From NCBI GenBank assembly GCA_964058845.1, contig CAXKVR010000114.1, positions 62,001-126,000 of the forward strand: DNA of 64,000 bases, written 5' to 3'. Below the pieces are notes generated by a model. That model did not search any database. It had not been told where the DNA came from and was given only the letters and a program-made list of their open reading frames with translations. Within the stretch, counting starts at the first letter, position 1; each line of letters opens with the position of its first letter. Source of the DNA: Carex sylvatica. Lineage: Eukaryota; Streptophyta; Magnoliopsida; Poales; Cyperaceae. The position numbers were made by a program, and so were the translations under genes. Below, in pieces: positions 11,131 to 22,730 of this stretch.

Positions 11131-12096
11131 TAATTAATATATTTTTGGATCAGGTCATAATGTAATTTATTTTTAATTTAATGTAATGTATGTTTTATTT
11201 ACTAGGCTTTAAATCAAACAGCCTACTGATTGAGCCTATAAATATTTCATAAATGCTCCGACTCTTTCATATAACTAGGAATTATTTTTTTGACGGCTTC
11301 CTTTCTACTATATTTCATGTAACAACAATTTATCTATTTTTCAAAAAAAAATTTTATTTATTTATTTAAAAAAACTTTAGATATAAAACCTACAAAGCCA
11401 GAGTAATCAAAGTATTTTCCCAATCAAATTATAAGGTCCAGATTTAGTATGCTCAATCCATTGTACATCAAGTTGTAATGGTTTAGTAAAATAAATTGCC
11501 CCGTTGGACGCGATTTTTTAAAAGAATATTATACATTACTTTATTTTTATGTGTGGCGGTCAATTCAGCGCTCGACCATCGATAGATTTTTATTTATTTT
11601 TTGATATCCAAGTAGCAACTACTAGGTGTACAATAATAAAGGTGTTTACAACTTCATAATCTAAAATAAATAAATAAGTAAAAGATCAACACCTCTCTTC
11701 TTTCAATCAAATATAGCTGTGCCTCTACAACATTTCAACTATATTTCTCTCTTCCTTGATATCACGTGCCAACAGCTACGGTGATTTGCATTGACGCCTA
11801 AATGTATCGGAGTTACAACTTCAACGCTTTGATATAAAATCCCATTTGGCATAGCTAGCTAGTAGTTATATATAGAAAGATTGATTTCAAATTATTTCTT
11901 ATTAATAGTTTCTTCATTATTGTGTGCAAGATACAGTAATAAATATATGGTACATAACTAACCTAGGTAAAATTTGAGGACATTTGACAATTTCTTATTA
12001 ACTTTATTTTATACAGTGAATATAAAAAGACAAAAACTGAAATATAACCAAATAATCAATAAATCCTATATATGTATATGTATATGTATATATAGA
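11131..12096. other. Intergenic, no feature recognised
   Basis: AT-rich sequence with a short TATATG repeat at 12068-12094. No gene or repeat family was recognised. Confidence 0.45.
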
Positions 12097-12347
12097 GGCT
12101 GGCTACTATGCTTATATAAGCATATTCCCACATATGCTTATAACTCATTTTTATGTTTTTAATGTCCAAATGGTCGATCTGAATCATTAGATGTGATCTC
12201 TATATTGAAATGTACTTGTAGACCAAATTTTACATTTTTCTGATTTTTTTTTTACTATTTATTAAGCCACTTTGAAAATTGCTGATCCAACGGTGGCTTA
12301 ACAAAACAGTAAAATCAGAAGCCACCATTGGATCAGCGATTTTATAC
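12097..12347. mobile_element. Truncated copy of the foldback MITE seen complete at 34115-34537
   Basis: The left terminus GGCTGGCTACTATGCTTATA, the arm motif TAGATGTGATCTCTATATTG, and the centre GCCACTTTGAAAATTGCTGA are shared with 34115-34537. The second arm is missing after the central loop, so this is a one-armed remnant. Confidence 0.75.
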
Positions 12348-12424
12348 TATTTAATTTGTACATGTAATGATTTTTTTTCAAACACCCAAATTAATGCGTA
12401 AAATTAGATAAAAAAAAACAAAAC

Positions 12425-13150
12425 ATAGGAGAAAATTTGACAAATAATAAAAATTAACGACCAAATTAGAACATAGTTTTGTTCACTATTTATTGATCAT
12501 TTTTTCAATATTTTTCTTATCTTGTTAAAATATTTCTAATTTTTTTGTGAAATATTTAACAAAAACATGTTTCGAAATTTTTAGGTACACCTAAACACGT
12601 TACGTCAATTCGTGTCATGTCTATATTCGTAACATATATTATGTGGCATGACACATCAAAACACTTATAATTTTCACAACAACAAGGTAGGCACTTTTCA
12701 CGAGAGAAAAAAAGACATTTATGACGGTACTCCGTCGCGAAAAGTACTGTCACTAATAGAAAAAACACGTTTATGACAGTATTCCGTTGCTAAAAGTCAC
12801 TTTTTACTTTCGCGAAAAGTACCTACCTTGTTGTTGTGTTTTAAACCGTCTTGATTAGGTTGTCCCACTCCCTAATCCATCCACACTCGTCAAAAATAAC
12901 AAATTAAAAAAAAAAAAAAGGAAATGAAGACCTACGACTGATTTGAAAAATTTTCTTTACCAAATATTTGTTCATTTATTTATTCGTTTATTATATTGTT
13001 TTGTCATTTCTAGCAACTTGATGTTAGTAATGTGGGCCCTCTTACAGTCACGGGCTCACCTAACAATTATCAATTATCACATCTTTTAGAACAAGTAGCA
13101 ATAAATAAATGAACTTAAACTTGTAATTGGGACTGGTGACCAATAAATGA
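12425..13150 (+). repeat. Orphan copy of a CNL upstream region
   Basis: This corresponds in order to 50810-51790, the sequence upstream of the CNL exon 1 at 52000. Shared landmarks are TTGTTCACTATTT, TTATGTGGCATGACACA, GCAACTTGATGTTAGTAATG, TGGGCCCTCTTACAGTCACG and ACAATTATCAATTATC. Homology ends at about 13150 and no CNL exon follows. It lacks the solo LTR found at 50928-51387 and carries its own insertion at 12675-12838. Confidence 0.75.
12675..12838. mobile_element. CACTA-like miniature transposon, 164 bp, 3-bp target duplication TTT
   Basis: The ends are CACAACAACAAGGTAGG and its exact reverse complement. The inverted repeat continues to about 27 bp with two mismatches (ACTTTTC-CGA). The paralogous site near 51515 reads AATTTTTAAACC with no insert. 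Comparing four T on each side with five T in the empty site gives a TTT duplication. A nested CACTAATAGAAAAA at 12751 resembles a second CACTA terminus. Confidence 0.75.
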
Positions 13151-13154
13151 ACAA

Positions 13155-13554
13155 TTATCACGCTTTTATTTAAATCACATTTGGCAATTAAATCATGCTT
13201 ATCTAGTGGGACATATGCAGCCAGCTATATCAGAATAAGAAATCATATTGCCAAGTAAATTCTTCACAAGTATAATAAGAGAGAGATATATGCACCAAAC
13301 ATTATATACCTACCTATACTCACCACCACTGCACGGACTGTACACGCTGGATGCCTATAGAATTTTGGAAGAGAGGAATTTTGGTAATTGTTTGCACGCA
13401 TCTCCACAAAATACCTTTCTATCCTCGCTGGTTTGCTCCACGCTTTTTGTACGACGGCAGAGAATAATTTATACTTACATTCATGATAATTACTAATTAA
13501 TACATTAAATTTGTCTAAAATAAAATGGAAGTAAAAATATATTATTAATTGAGA
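13155..13554. other. Intergenic, no feature recognised
   Basis: AT-rich sequence following the orphan upstream copy. It does not match the sequence after 51790, and no gene was seen. Confidence 0.4.
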
Positions 13555-13559
13555 ACCAG

Positions 13560-13680
13560 CCTTTGTTGTAGTGGCAAAAGCAATGTCCTCTGTGTTGAAG
13601 GTTGCAGGTTCGAATCCGAATAGGGGAATCCCATATAGATATTAAATAGTTCGGTGAGTTGATTTTCATCCTTTACTAAA
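13560..13680 (+). mobile_element. Probable tRNA-derived SINE
   Basis: TAGTGGCAAAAGC at about 13571 resembles a pol III box A. GGTTCGAATCC at about 13609 is a perfect box B, about 25-30 bp downstream, as in plant SINEs. No cloverleaf forms around it, so it is not a tRNA gene. The 3' end appears to run into TTTACTAAATAAAAT. No target duplication was fixed. Confidence 0.55.
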
Positions 13681-13756
13681 TAAAATATATTATGCATTAT
13701 TTAAATATGAACAAATACATGGTGGAATTAATGGAAGCCTCTAAATTTTAAAATAA

Positions 13757-13767
13757 TAATAATAATA

Positions 13768-13800
<33 letters not shown>

Positions 13801-13822
13801 TTATTATTGTTGTTGTTGTTAT
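13757..13822. repeat. Compound microsatellite (AAT)n(GAT)n(TTA/TTG)n
   Basis: Runs of AAT, then about nine GAT units, then TTATTG/TTG units are visible. Confidence 0.9.
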
Positions 13823-14136
13823 GTTTGTATACACTATTTTAAGTACTATCTGAATTTTTTTTTTTTTTTTAATTTTACTATTCAAATATTATACAATCAT
13901 ATTTATAATACTTTATTTAAGTACTATCCCAATAATGCGTTACTTTAGAAGTTAGTGTTCACTTAGAAATTAATTAGAAATGTTAATTGATTTGCAGGGG
14001 GGAAGAACATTGGAGACGTGCATGTTATATATTAGTTAGGAGGCATAAAATATTGCGGAGCAATAACCGTTGACTATTTCGGAACAAAATTTAATTACCC
14101 CTCATAAAATATTGCGGAGCAATAAACGTTCACACA

Positions 14137-14410
14137 CTCGTTCTGTGCAAAATGGCCTACACATATCTGATACGGAGATACGTATCTGAGTAATTAAATT
14201 TTGTTCACCGTCAGATTCGGCCAACGAGATGGTTGGCACGCGTAAAAAAAACCCACAGAGCCCAAAGAAGCGGCCATACAAACCATTGTGGATTTGTGGG
14301 ACTAAAGAGCTGCTACAAACCATTTTAAATCCTTCAACATTTTACCAAAAACATGGCTGTACATGGACCCACGAATAGTTGACCAATGCCCTTTTTTTCA
14401 TTTTAATTAT
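14137..14410. repeat. Duplicated block B (copies at 25094-25340 and 59452-59720)
   Basis: Shared landmarks in order are CCTACACATATCTGATACG, AATTAAATTTTGTTCACC, CCCACAGAGCCCAAAGAAGC, GACTAAAGAGCTGCTACAAA, CCATTTTAAATCCTTC and ACCCACGAATAGTTGACCAA. In the 25-kb and 59-kb copies this block lies just downstream (in E2 orientation) of Ubc13-type exons. The copy here has no E2 exon beside it. A short AAATATTGCGGAGCAATAA unit is repeated at 14049 and 14106. Confidence 0.8.
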
Positions 14411-14744
14411 TACAAAGTACAAACTGGTTGTCTTTTACAAGGGAAAAAAATGGTTGTCCTTTCTAGGGAAAAGAAAAGGTTGAGATGTCAAATGAGAAAA
14501 AGAAGAATAAAAAGAAAGATGCAAAAGTTCTCGGTTTGATTCAAAAAGCTATCACCGACAAAAGTTTTCTAATAATAATCGGCGTGACAAGTTCAAAAAA
14601 AACATGACAATTTTTGCAAAATGAATTTCAAGGTACTGAAAAGATTAGAGCTGTAAAATTCTCTAGGCATCCGAATCAAAATTAGGAGAAAAACAACAAA
14701 AAAAACAATGGTTACGTTGTTTCTAATTAAGGGAATGGAGTTAA
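14411..14744. other. Intergenic, no feature recognised
   Basis: A/T-rich sequence with purine runs. No gene or repeat family was recognised. Confidence 0.4.
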
Positions 14745-14756
14745 TGGCAAGTGGGA

Positions 14757-14947
14757 ATGTCTGGATTCGGATACGGACCCGACAATTCTCCAATGCCTGG
14801 CAGATTCAATCAAACAGTCACTTGGTTAGGCGGACTCGACACAGGGTTTGCCATACCCAACAATCAAATTGCCACGGGAGGAGCTTTTTATGTCGCTGAT
14901 GGGCCATTCCCAAACGGGACGTCAGAGGCATCCTATGACGGTGGCAG
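14757..14947 (+). CDS. Unrecognised short exon, MSGFGYGPDN..., with a strong splice donor
   Basis: I do not recognise this. From ATG at 14757 the frame runs 64 codons with balanced, Gly/Asn/Pro-rich protein-like composition (GRFNQTVTWLGG, DTGFAIPNNQ, GAFYVADGPF). It meets a textbook donor, GGCAG|GTAAGT, at 14947/14948. The local base composition is clearly higher in GC than the surroundings. The frame is closed by TAA at 14742. No following exon was found before the copia remnants at 15.3 kb, so it is either a captured exon fragment or the first exon of a broken gene. Confidence 0.35.
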
Positions 14948-15329
14948 GTAAGTGGTGGGGATCAAATGCAGCAAGTTCTTCAACAATTTTCTGTGCTGCT
15001 AAGCAACTAGAACAACCCTAGTGCATGTGGTATTGCTTCTAATTCAAAATATTTTTTAAACTAAATTATTATAGACAGTGGTGCAACAGATCCTATATTA
15101 TGTAAAAAATAATTAATGTCAAATCTAAACCATACCAAATGTGGCAGATATATGTCTTGGTTGCAAATGGCATGAAGGCATAAATTAATTGCATAGGAGA
15201 AATACTTTATTTTATTATTTTCTATATTTTGTTGTTGAATAAATATTTTGTCACAACTGGAAACCGACAACAAGATTGGTGAAATATTTCTCAAAAATGA
15301 AAACCATCTTTTGAAACAATTGAATCATT

Positions 15330-16235
15330 GTGCTTACACAAAATATGTTAACTTTGATCTTAGGCATAAGAGACTTGGTGAAATAGTGTTTTAGCTTTTA
15401 AGGATTTTAATTGTGAAAATTGTATAAATTGTATGTTAGCAAAACAAGCAAGGCTTCCTTTTTTTGCTTTTCACTGGCAAAAGTAAAGTTATGGTTGATT
15501 TAGTGCATTCCGATGTATGGTGACTTGCCCCAATTGATTCATATAATGGATTTAAATATGTTTTACATTTATTGATTATTTATCACAAGAAACTTTGTTA
15601 TATTTACTTAAATCTAAATCTAAAGATGAAGTGTTTGATTGCTTTTAGGAATTTTGATGTCTTATAGAAACTCAGTTTAATGCGAAACTTAAGATTTTTA
15701 AATTGGGTAATGGAATGAAATTTATAATTAGAATTTTTTTTAAACCTCTTTAAAGAAAAATGATACATCATATAACATGCATAAATACTCCCGAACAAAA
15801 TAGAGTATCAGAAAGGAAAAATAGACACTTATTAGAAATGACATGATCTTTATTATTTCAAAACAATGTTTCTAAAATTTATTGATCGGATGTTGTACTT
15901 TGTTCCACACATTTAATTAATATCTTGCCAAGTGTAAATTTAAGAACTAAAAGTCCTTTAGAAATTATTTTTCTACAAAAAATTACTTATGACTATATGA
16001 GAGTATATGGTTGTACAATTTTTGTATATATCAAAAGAAAAGACAAACTTAATTTTGTATCACAAAAAATTATTTTTTTAAGGTACTCACATTATATAAA
16101 GGGTTATAAATGTTATGATCTAATTAATAAAAAAATGTATATTTTTTGTAGAACATATTTTAAAGAAAAAGAAGCAAGTCACCAAACATATACAAATAAT
16201 CAAAATAATAATGAAAAAAGAAGCACACCGTATTA
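15330..16235 (+). mobile_element. Decayed Ty1/copia pol fragment (GAG-pre-integrase to end of integrase)
   Basis: Successive, frame-broken readings give LRHKRLGEIV (GAG-pre-integrase His), then VDLVHSDVW (integrase Asp region). The 103-codon stretch at 15925-16236 reads SPLEIIF, VYGCTIFVYI, RYSHYIKGYKCYDL and MYIFCRTYF, the C-terminal copia integrase pattern. Several stops and shifts are present. The homology ends abruptly at 16236, where a copia fragment on the other strand begins. Confidence 0.75.
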
Positions 16236-17965
16236 AGTTTTGCTACAGGTGAAAAAGTATCCTGAAAATCAATCCCATAAACTTGTGTGTATCCCTTAGC
16301 AACCAACCAGGCTTTATATCTATCAACCTCCCCTCTTTCGTTGTATTTAATGGAGTTGATCCACTTACACCCTAGAGTAATTTTTTTCTTTTGGTAGATC
16401 TACAATTTTTCAAGTACAGTTTTTCTTAAGAGCATTCATCTCAGACTTCATTGCCTAGATCCATCTTTCATCTTTCACAGCTTCTTCTAGTTTATCAGGG
16501 ACTATGGTGAAAGTTAGTTGGTTTGCAAAGACTCTTAATGGTATTACCAGAATAATGTATAGAATCTGTTGATCCGAAGGAAATTATTAGTTGTTAGAAC
16601 AAATTCCTGCGTCGTTAAGTTGCACTTTTGGGAAACTTCATGGAGGTAAATACAGGATGATACTCGCTATCGGGTGAAAAAGAAATAGAAGTTGACTTTT
16701 GAAAGAAGTTTCCAGACGCTACGTGCCTGCACTAGCGCTTTAATTGTTTGACGGAGTAATTTCTTGTCTCGAGAGATCCTGGTTTTCTTGGATTGGCTTA
16801 TTTACCAGTAGGAAAAAAGAAGTATTCGTATCACACTTCTTTCATTGCCTAAGAACTTGAGAGCGAGTAAGAAACTGAGCGTTATCTGGCTGGGTAACAA
16901 AAAAATCTTACTTCTAAGTGACAGTTTCTAGATCAAAGTAATGTGCCAGCTGTGATTTGATTTTAGTAGTGGTGTAATTGACAATGGGATATCTAACCTC
17001 CCTTCTCGAATCATCGTCTGGTATGTACATTTTTGGTGGTTGACCCTAGTTGTACAAAATGGTAATTCAAATATGAGTTGACAAACAATTACCTGAGGAT
17101 CATCCTCTAGAAATATTGGCTCAAGTTGGGAATGTTCAGGTTGGGACTGTATTATTTCTTCATTTATATCATTCAAGTCAATCCATAACTCCAAGCTAGG
17201 GGTGTAAATAAGCTGGCTCGGGCCGAGCTGGGCCTTAGCTCGGCTCATTTATTTTGGCCCGAGCCTGGACCGAGCGAGCTGGACCTAGGTCACCCGAGTC
17301 AAAAATCTTTGGCTCGCTCGTGACAAGTCAGCCCGAGCTAGCTCGCGAGCTGATGAGCTAGCTTGCTGGGTTTTATTGGGCTGCTATTATACAAATTCAA
17401 AAATACAAAAATAAGAAAGCTCACTCAAAAAAATTAAGAAATCGTACAGCAGACACATCTTCAAGCAACTGAAGCCCATATTCATTCTTCCAAGACCAGA
17501 AATACATCAAATTTTGCATAATTGCGCCTTTGAAAATGAGATTAGACTTAAAATTATACGGAGCTAAACCCTAAATCCACTGTAGCTTAACGAGCAGAAC
17601 TGGCCTGGTCTGAGTTGATTCCTGGCTCAACTCGTTTATTTTGGCCCGAGCCTGAGTCAAACTGGCTCGTTAACAGCTTTGTCCACTACCGAGCGAGGTG
17701 TTAGCAAGTGAGCTAGAGGCGAGTCACGAGTGAGGCACGAGCTTTTTGTGCAGCCCTACTCCAATCCACTGGTTGAAGCTTTTGTGGGCTCTTCTGTATT
17801 TTCTCTGTTTGGAGTAGCAGATGTTGATGGGTCTGGTTCATGTTCAATCGGACTTGAGTTATAAGTGAACAAATCAAATTTATATAAAAGATCATTTATG
17901 AACTCTCTCAAGAGAGAGGTGGGTTTGATCCCTGCCAAAAGCAGGAAAATGTGTGAGTGTGTGAG
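16236..17965 (-). mobile_element. Second copia fragment (RT start and integrase-RT linker), opposite strand, interrupted by a hAT-like element
   Basis: On the minus strand, 16240-16600 reads the start of the copia RT (DERWI*AMKSEMNALKKN, then a broken frame around INSIKY and [14 protein letters not shown] residues). Upstream, 16928-17196 and 17759-17965 form one acidic Pro/Ser/Glu linker frame (SPIEHEPDPSTS, WIDLNDINEEI, LEPIFLEDDPQ) that is split by the insertion at 17197-17758. Stops show it is inactive. 16600-16925 could not be placed in copia and may be another insertion. Confidence 0.7.
17197..17758. mobile_element. hAT-like nonautonomous transposon with 8-bp target duplication
   Basis: The element starts TAGGGGTGTAAATAAGCT and ends, as reverse complement, TAGGGCTGCACAAAAAGCT. 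It is flanked by CTCCAAGC (17189-17196) and CTCCAATC (17759-17766), an 8-bp duplication with one change. The ends are full of GAGCTCG/GGCCCGAGC words, as in a widespread plant nonautonomous hAT-like repeat. It is 562 bp with no transposase, and it disrupts the copia linker frame. Confidence 0.85.
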
Positions 17966-18291
17966 ACCTACGGACAATTCTCAAAATAATTTTTTTTTTC
18001 ATTTTAAATCGTACTTTTTAATCTGAATAGTAAGTGCTAATTATTTTTTGTAAGAAACAAATAGTGGGTACTAAATTTCCCTTACAGCTGGCGTTGAACA
18101 ATTCAACTAATATCCAAAGTTGTGCTGCAGTACACGTTAATAACCCAATATAATATAGTATGTACAATAGATAATCAATTATTGAATAAATTATCAATGT
18201 GCTCATATGTATTATAAAGAACCTTGAACTGCAGTAATGGTGCATCGATCATTCATACAAACTAGAGAAATTAGTCAATAACTCATTAATT
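17966..18291. other. Upstream region of the WAK gene; no specific element recognised
   Basis: AT-rich sequence between the copia fragment and the WAK start. It should hold the ancestral promoter. TATA-like strings are abundant but cannot be told apart from background. Confidence 0.3.
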
Positions 18292-19370
18292 ATGGCTATC
18301 AATACGATGAACGAAACTAAACGAAACTACTTGGAGTACACTGCGGTAACAATGATACTAACCCAATTTCTCCTCCTCCAGTTCAAAAGCTCTGAATCTG
18401 CAAACACCATTGCCAAGCCTGGGTGCCCAGAGAAGTGTGGGGATATCCCCATCCCTTACCCTTTCGGCATTGGCTCAAATTGCTCTGTGTCTAAAGAATT
18501 TATTGTCACTTGCAACACAACTAATGATGGTACATCAACACCTTACGTTGATCGTTTCATGATTCTGAATATAAGCTTGGAACTGGGCCAGGCACGTGCA
18601 AGGACACATATAGGTTATCAGTGCTACAACAAAATGTCACGGGAACTGGATACCAAACCTTACAGATTAGGTTTTTGTGACACAGTATTCCGGCTCAACA
18701 CTGAGAAGAACAAATTTACAGTCACTGGGTGTAAAACAATTGCCTACTTACGCGTATTTTATTTTAATATTACTACTAATAGTTACTCCCCAGGAGGAGG
18801 AGGATGCATTTCTACTTGTGATAGCCCAAAGGAAATTTGGATCTCTTTGGTATCGAATTTGATGAGGGGTCCTCTCACTTCCAGAACCAGAGTTGGGTGT
18901 ATGACTTTTGTCCTTGTAGCTATGCTATGATAGTGGAGGAGTCTCAGTTCAAGTTCAACAGCACTTACATCACCACTTACAATCTGACTGAAGCTACTCA
19001 ACCACAGCCAATAGTGGTCGACTGGGCAATAGGTAAGAATACATGCGACATCGCACTGAAAAACAAAACCTCCTATGCATGCATAAGCTATCACAGTATA
19101 TGTTTAAACTCAACCAGTGGTCTTGGTGGTTATTTCTGCAACTGCTCCCATGGTTATCAAGGCAATCCTTACCTTCAAGATGGCTGCCAAGGTCTATCTC
19201 ATGCTCTCTTTTATTATTTTATTTTTCTATAATCTTTATGGCTTCAACGTCAACTGTCTAGCATATCCTTAAAAAAAGAGAAAGAATTCATAAAATGTCG
19301 CATTAATATGTAATTGTGGCATATTCATGAAGACATCAATGAATGCGTCATCCAAAATCCGTGCTCCAAG

Positions 19371-22300
19371 CCATCAAAAACCAAGAAGCTCCATCTGTAT
19401 GACCAGTCAACTAACCTCCTCCAAAGTCCACTCAAACCCAAACTTGCATTTAATTATGACAAAATGCACTCCTTCCTAGGCCTAAATTATTGGGGCCTCT
19501 TGGCCCATTTTCTCTCCTCCAAGTCTTTACCACTTGTTTAATTAATAGCCCATTATTAATGCATCATATATATATATCACAAAGTAATTTCAAAAATTAA
19601 TTAATTAGTTCCTCCAACATATTCCTCTAATTAATTAAGTACTCCTCTTATTAACTAATTAGCCAAATATTTGTGCATCAAATGTATACAAATAATTCTG
19701 CCAATAAATTATTCATTTCACATGTGATGATCATAAATTTAAATGTCATGCTGGATATGCACATGCATTTATAAAGATATGAATTATGTGATCACCATGG
19801 CATATCATTTTAGAATCATCCAATGACACTTAAATTAATTAATCCAATCAATAACTTTTTTGGTGTGACTCTTTGAGATCCATATTGTGTTGACAATAAA
19901 ATCTAAACTATTTTTAATTCAGTAAGTCATAAGAGGATCCTATCATATGTAGGAAAATAGAACATCTCAAACTTTTGAATTAAACTCCACAAAAAATAAT
20001 TAATGACATAAAATACAATCTATGTAATGTCTCACGTTGGACCTATCCAATGTTGTTTTATGGTACTGTATGGTACATTGTACCAAGTTCAGACTCTAAA
20101 GCAGAAGTTCTCCATAATAGCCATCAAGAAATTAATTAGAAACTAAATTTTCCTCTTACTACAGAGTATTAATCCAATTATTCTTAATCTCTATCATCCA
20201 AAGAATCAGATAATAAAATTATGATTTGTTGAGTTCAAAACGAGATAAAGAGAGAATTTCAACAGTTTCTATTCTAAAGACAATTCTACCCAAAGTGAAT
20301 TATGTTTCTAAAATAAACTGCCATATATGTTCTACCACATTTTTTACAACAGTCTATTTCTAACTAAGATTTTGTTGAAACAAAAAAATTCTAGATCTTT
20401 CTTTCAACTTTCCAATCCTATTTGAGTCACCCAAAACCAACATCGTATGAGGAAGTTAACGTCAAATACGAAACATTGCTCAGCACTTTATAGAAAACAT
20501 GGTAGTTTATTTTTGTGCTAAACCTTAATTTTAGAAATCAACTCTTATAATATAGTTGGGTCAAAATTAACAACAACCATGGACTTTGTTTATTACACCA
20601 AGTTTTATTTCTCCTTAATTGAATTAATTATATACAATTACTATAATTAATTATTGTATCATATATAAAATAATTATACTTTTCATGGTTTGGTAGAGAA
20701 ACCAATTTATTTGTCATGTCATACATGTCAAATATATAAATAAAAAAAATATTTCTAATTAATTCCTTATCGGTGTGGCTCTTTGGGACCTACGTCATTT
20801 GGCAATGCAAACTAAAAGTCTTTTCGATTCAATAAATTACAAGCGGCACCTAACAATATGCATTGTAATTATTCAAATGGCACGGACGATAAGTACCATA
20901 CTATATCACGATCCTAAGCAAAAAGGTAGGTACGTCTTATACTTGAAAACTTTTTTTTTATTCGAAAAATAAATGCCCACTGTCCCAAGTAAGCTTATAA
21001 TTTAGTAGTTATGATAAACTCCTTTATCATACATGTCCATGTATTATATCATTACATCAAGGTGCCCGGTATCATCACTCATAAATTGATGGACATCGGT
21101 ATTAATTCTTGATAATTATTTTTCCTCCGCACAAGATATCCATACTGAGATTAAATCTACATGGTGGTCATTTTATGGTCAACGTTGAATGATATCCTCA
21201 AGCATGCATTTTTCATGTAGGAAACATAATTATCTCATACCATGCATAGAATCTAGATGCAAATAAAAATATTATTCACACAAACACAATTTATACTAAA
21301 TGTTTTATTTCTGGTCATATATAATCCCCTGATTTTTATCAGGTATCCATTAATTAAATTGACAACTCCCAATTGTATGATCTACAAAACATGATTATCA
21401 GTTAGTCCAAATGTTAATTTTATACCAGTAATTAATGTTCTTTGATTATTACCAAGACTAGTGACCTTTTACAATATTTATTAACTCTTAATTAGAGTTC
21501 AAGATTCCAAATCCTCAACCGGAATAATCTATAAGTAATAAAATACTCATGGAATAAAAGGACATATATCAATAATCATCAAATTGCATGAACATAAATT
21601 AGAATACAATCATTCTATAATTTACTTCTACATCACGACCCTAATAAATTAATATTCCATGCAAATTACCAAGGTTAATTAAGGACTTTATCATTACAAC
21701 TTATCATGGTATTTCACAATTCAAGTCCTTAACTCGATATTATCAAAAGAAGTCTTTAACTCGAATAATCCATAAAATAATACAACTCAAGGAACAAGAT
21801 GATATATATACGTAAATAAACCATCCAATGTATGAATCAATCTTCTAATGAAATAATCCAATAATTAGATTCGAGGTTATAACACTAGCAACTTGCACAT
21901 GAAAAAGAGAAATTCATGAGCCCTAAGCAATTGTTATGTATTATTTAGGCAAAGAGCCATCCCTTATACATTTACATGTATCGTAGCTCAAAATATGTCT
22001 AAAGACGTTCCTCAAAAATCCTTAGCCAATCACCTATGTATCGAATACTATAGATGTCCCCTGAATCTAATGCTTGGCTTGAGAATAGGCTTACATTACG
22101 ATTTCAGTTGTGTCACCGACAAAAACCATTTCTCTAAACATTTTATATTAATGATCTCTCTAGATCAAATGTTATTATCTAATTAGAATATTATCAGATC
22201 CTGGGCTTGAGTTTGTTCCAATATTCAATTACAACCACATACCAAGTGGTATTTATTCGAACTTGGCAGTTGAGTCTATCAGGTTTCAGCCTTTCAGGCT

Positions 22301-22700
22301 TAGAGCTCTCCTAGCTGATAAGCCCGCCATTTGAACACTTATCATAAATACGAAATTGATTTATCATGATCCCTTTACAAGAAGCTTAGACTCACAATCA
22401 TAGATGAGTACGTCCCTTTTGTTTTAAGACATTCTTGACCATATTCTAATGCCTCATTTATTCAATCTTTGATCCCATTCATAAGCGTGTGGCATATCAT
22501 GGCAAGTGCACAACATACTGTACATGATAGAACCAATTTCCATGCATATAGTATAATGCTTATCATATTTTGCTCATTAGTTGTAAAAGGACACTAAGTC
22601 TCCTTTCATATATGATAAACCTTTATGTCAAAGAACCAATTGCCAATGCTTAACACATATGATAAACATATATGTAAAATAACTTTTTTGCATTTTTTTT
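19371..22700. mobile_element. 3.3-kb AT-rich insert within the WAK EGF exon/intron, unclassified
   Basis: The WAK reading stops after CSK at 19370 and never resumes its EGF exon before the kinase exon at 22731. The intervening DNA has no gag, pol or transposase reading. It contains two diverged direct repeats, with GGTGTGACTCTTTGAGATCC at about 19860 and GGTGTGGCTCTTTGGGACCT at about 20772, each followed by similar sequence. These could be LTR-type or other noncoding retroelement sequence. The ends were not fixed, and no target duplication was found. Confidence 0.5.
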
Positions 22701-22730
22701 TTTCCTAACATTCTTTCTTTATGTACGCAG

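Noticed and set aside
13592..13640. A tRNA gene, from GGTTCGAATCC
   Set aside because: No acceptor stem or cloverleaf can be drawn; the box A/box B layout fits a SINE better.
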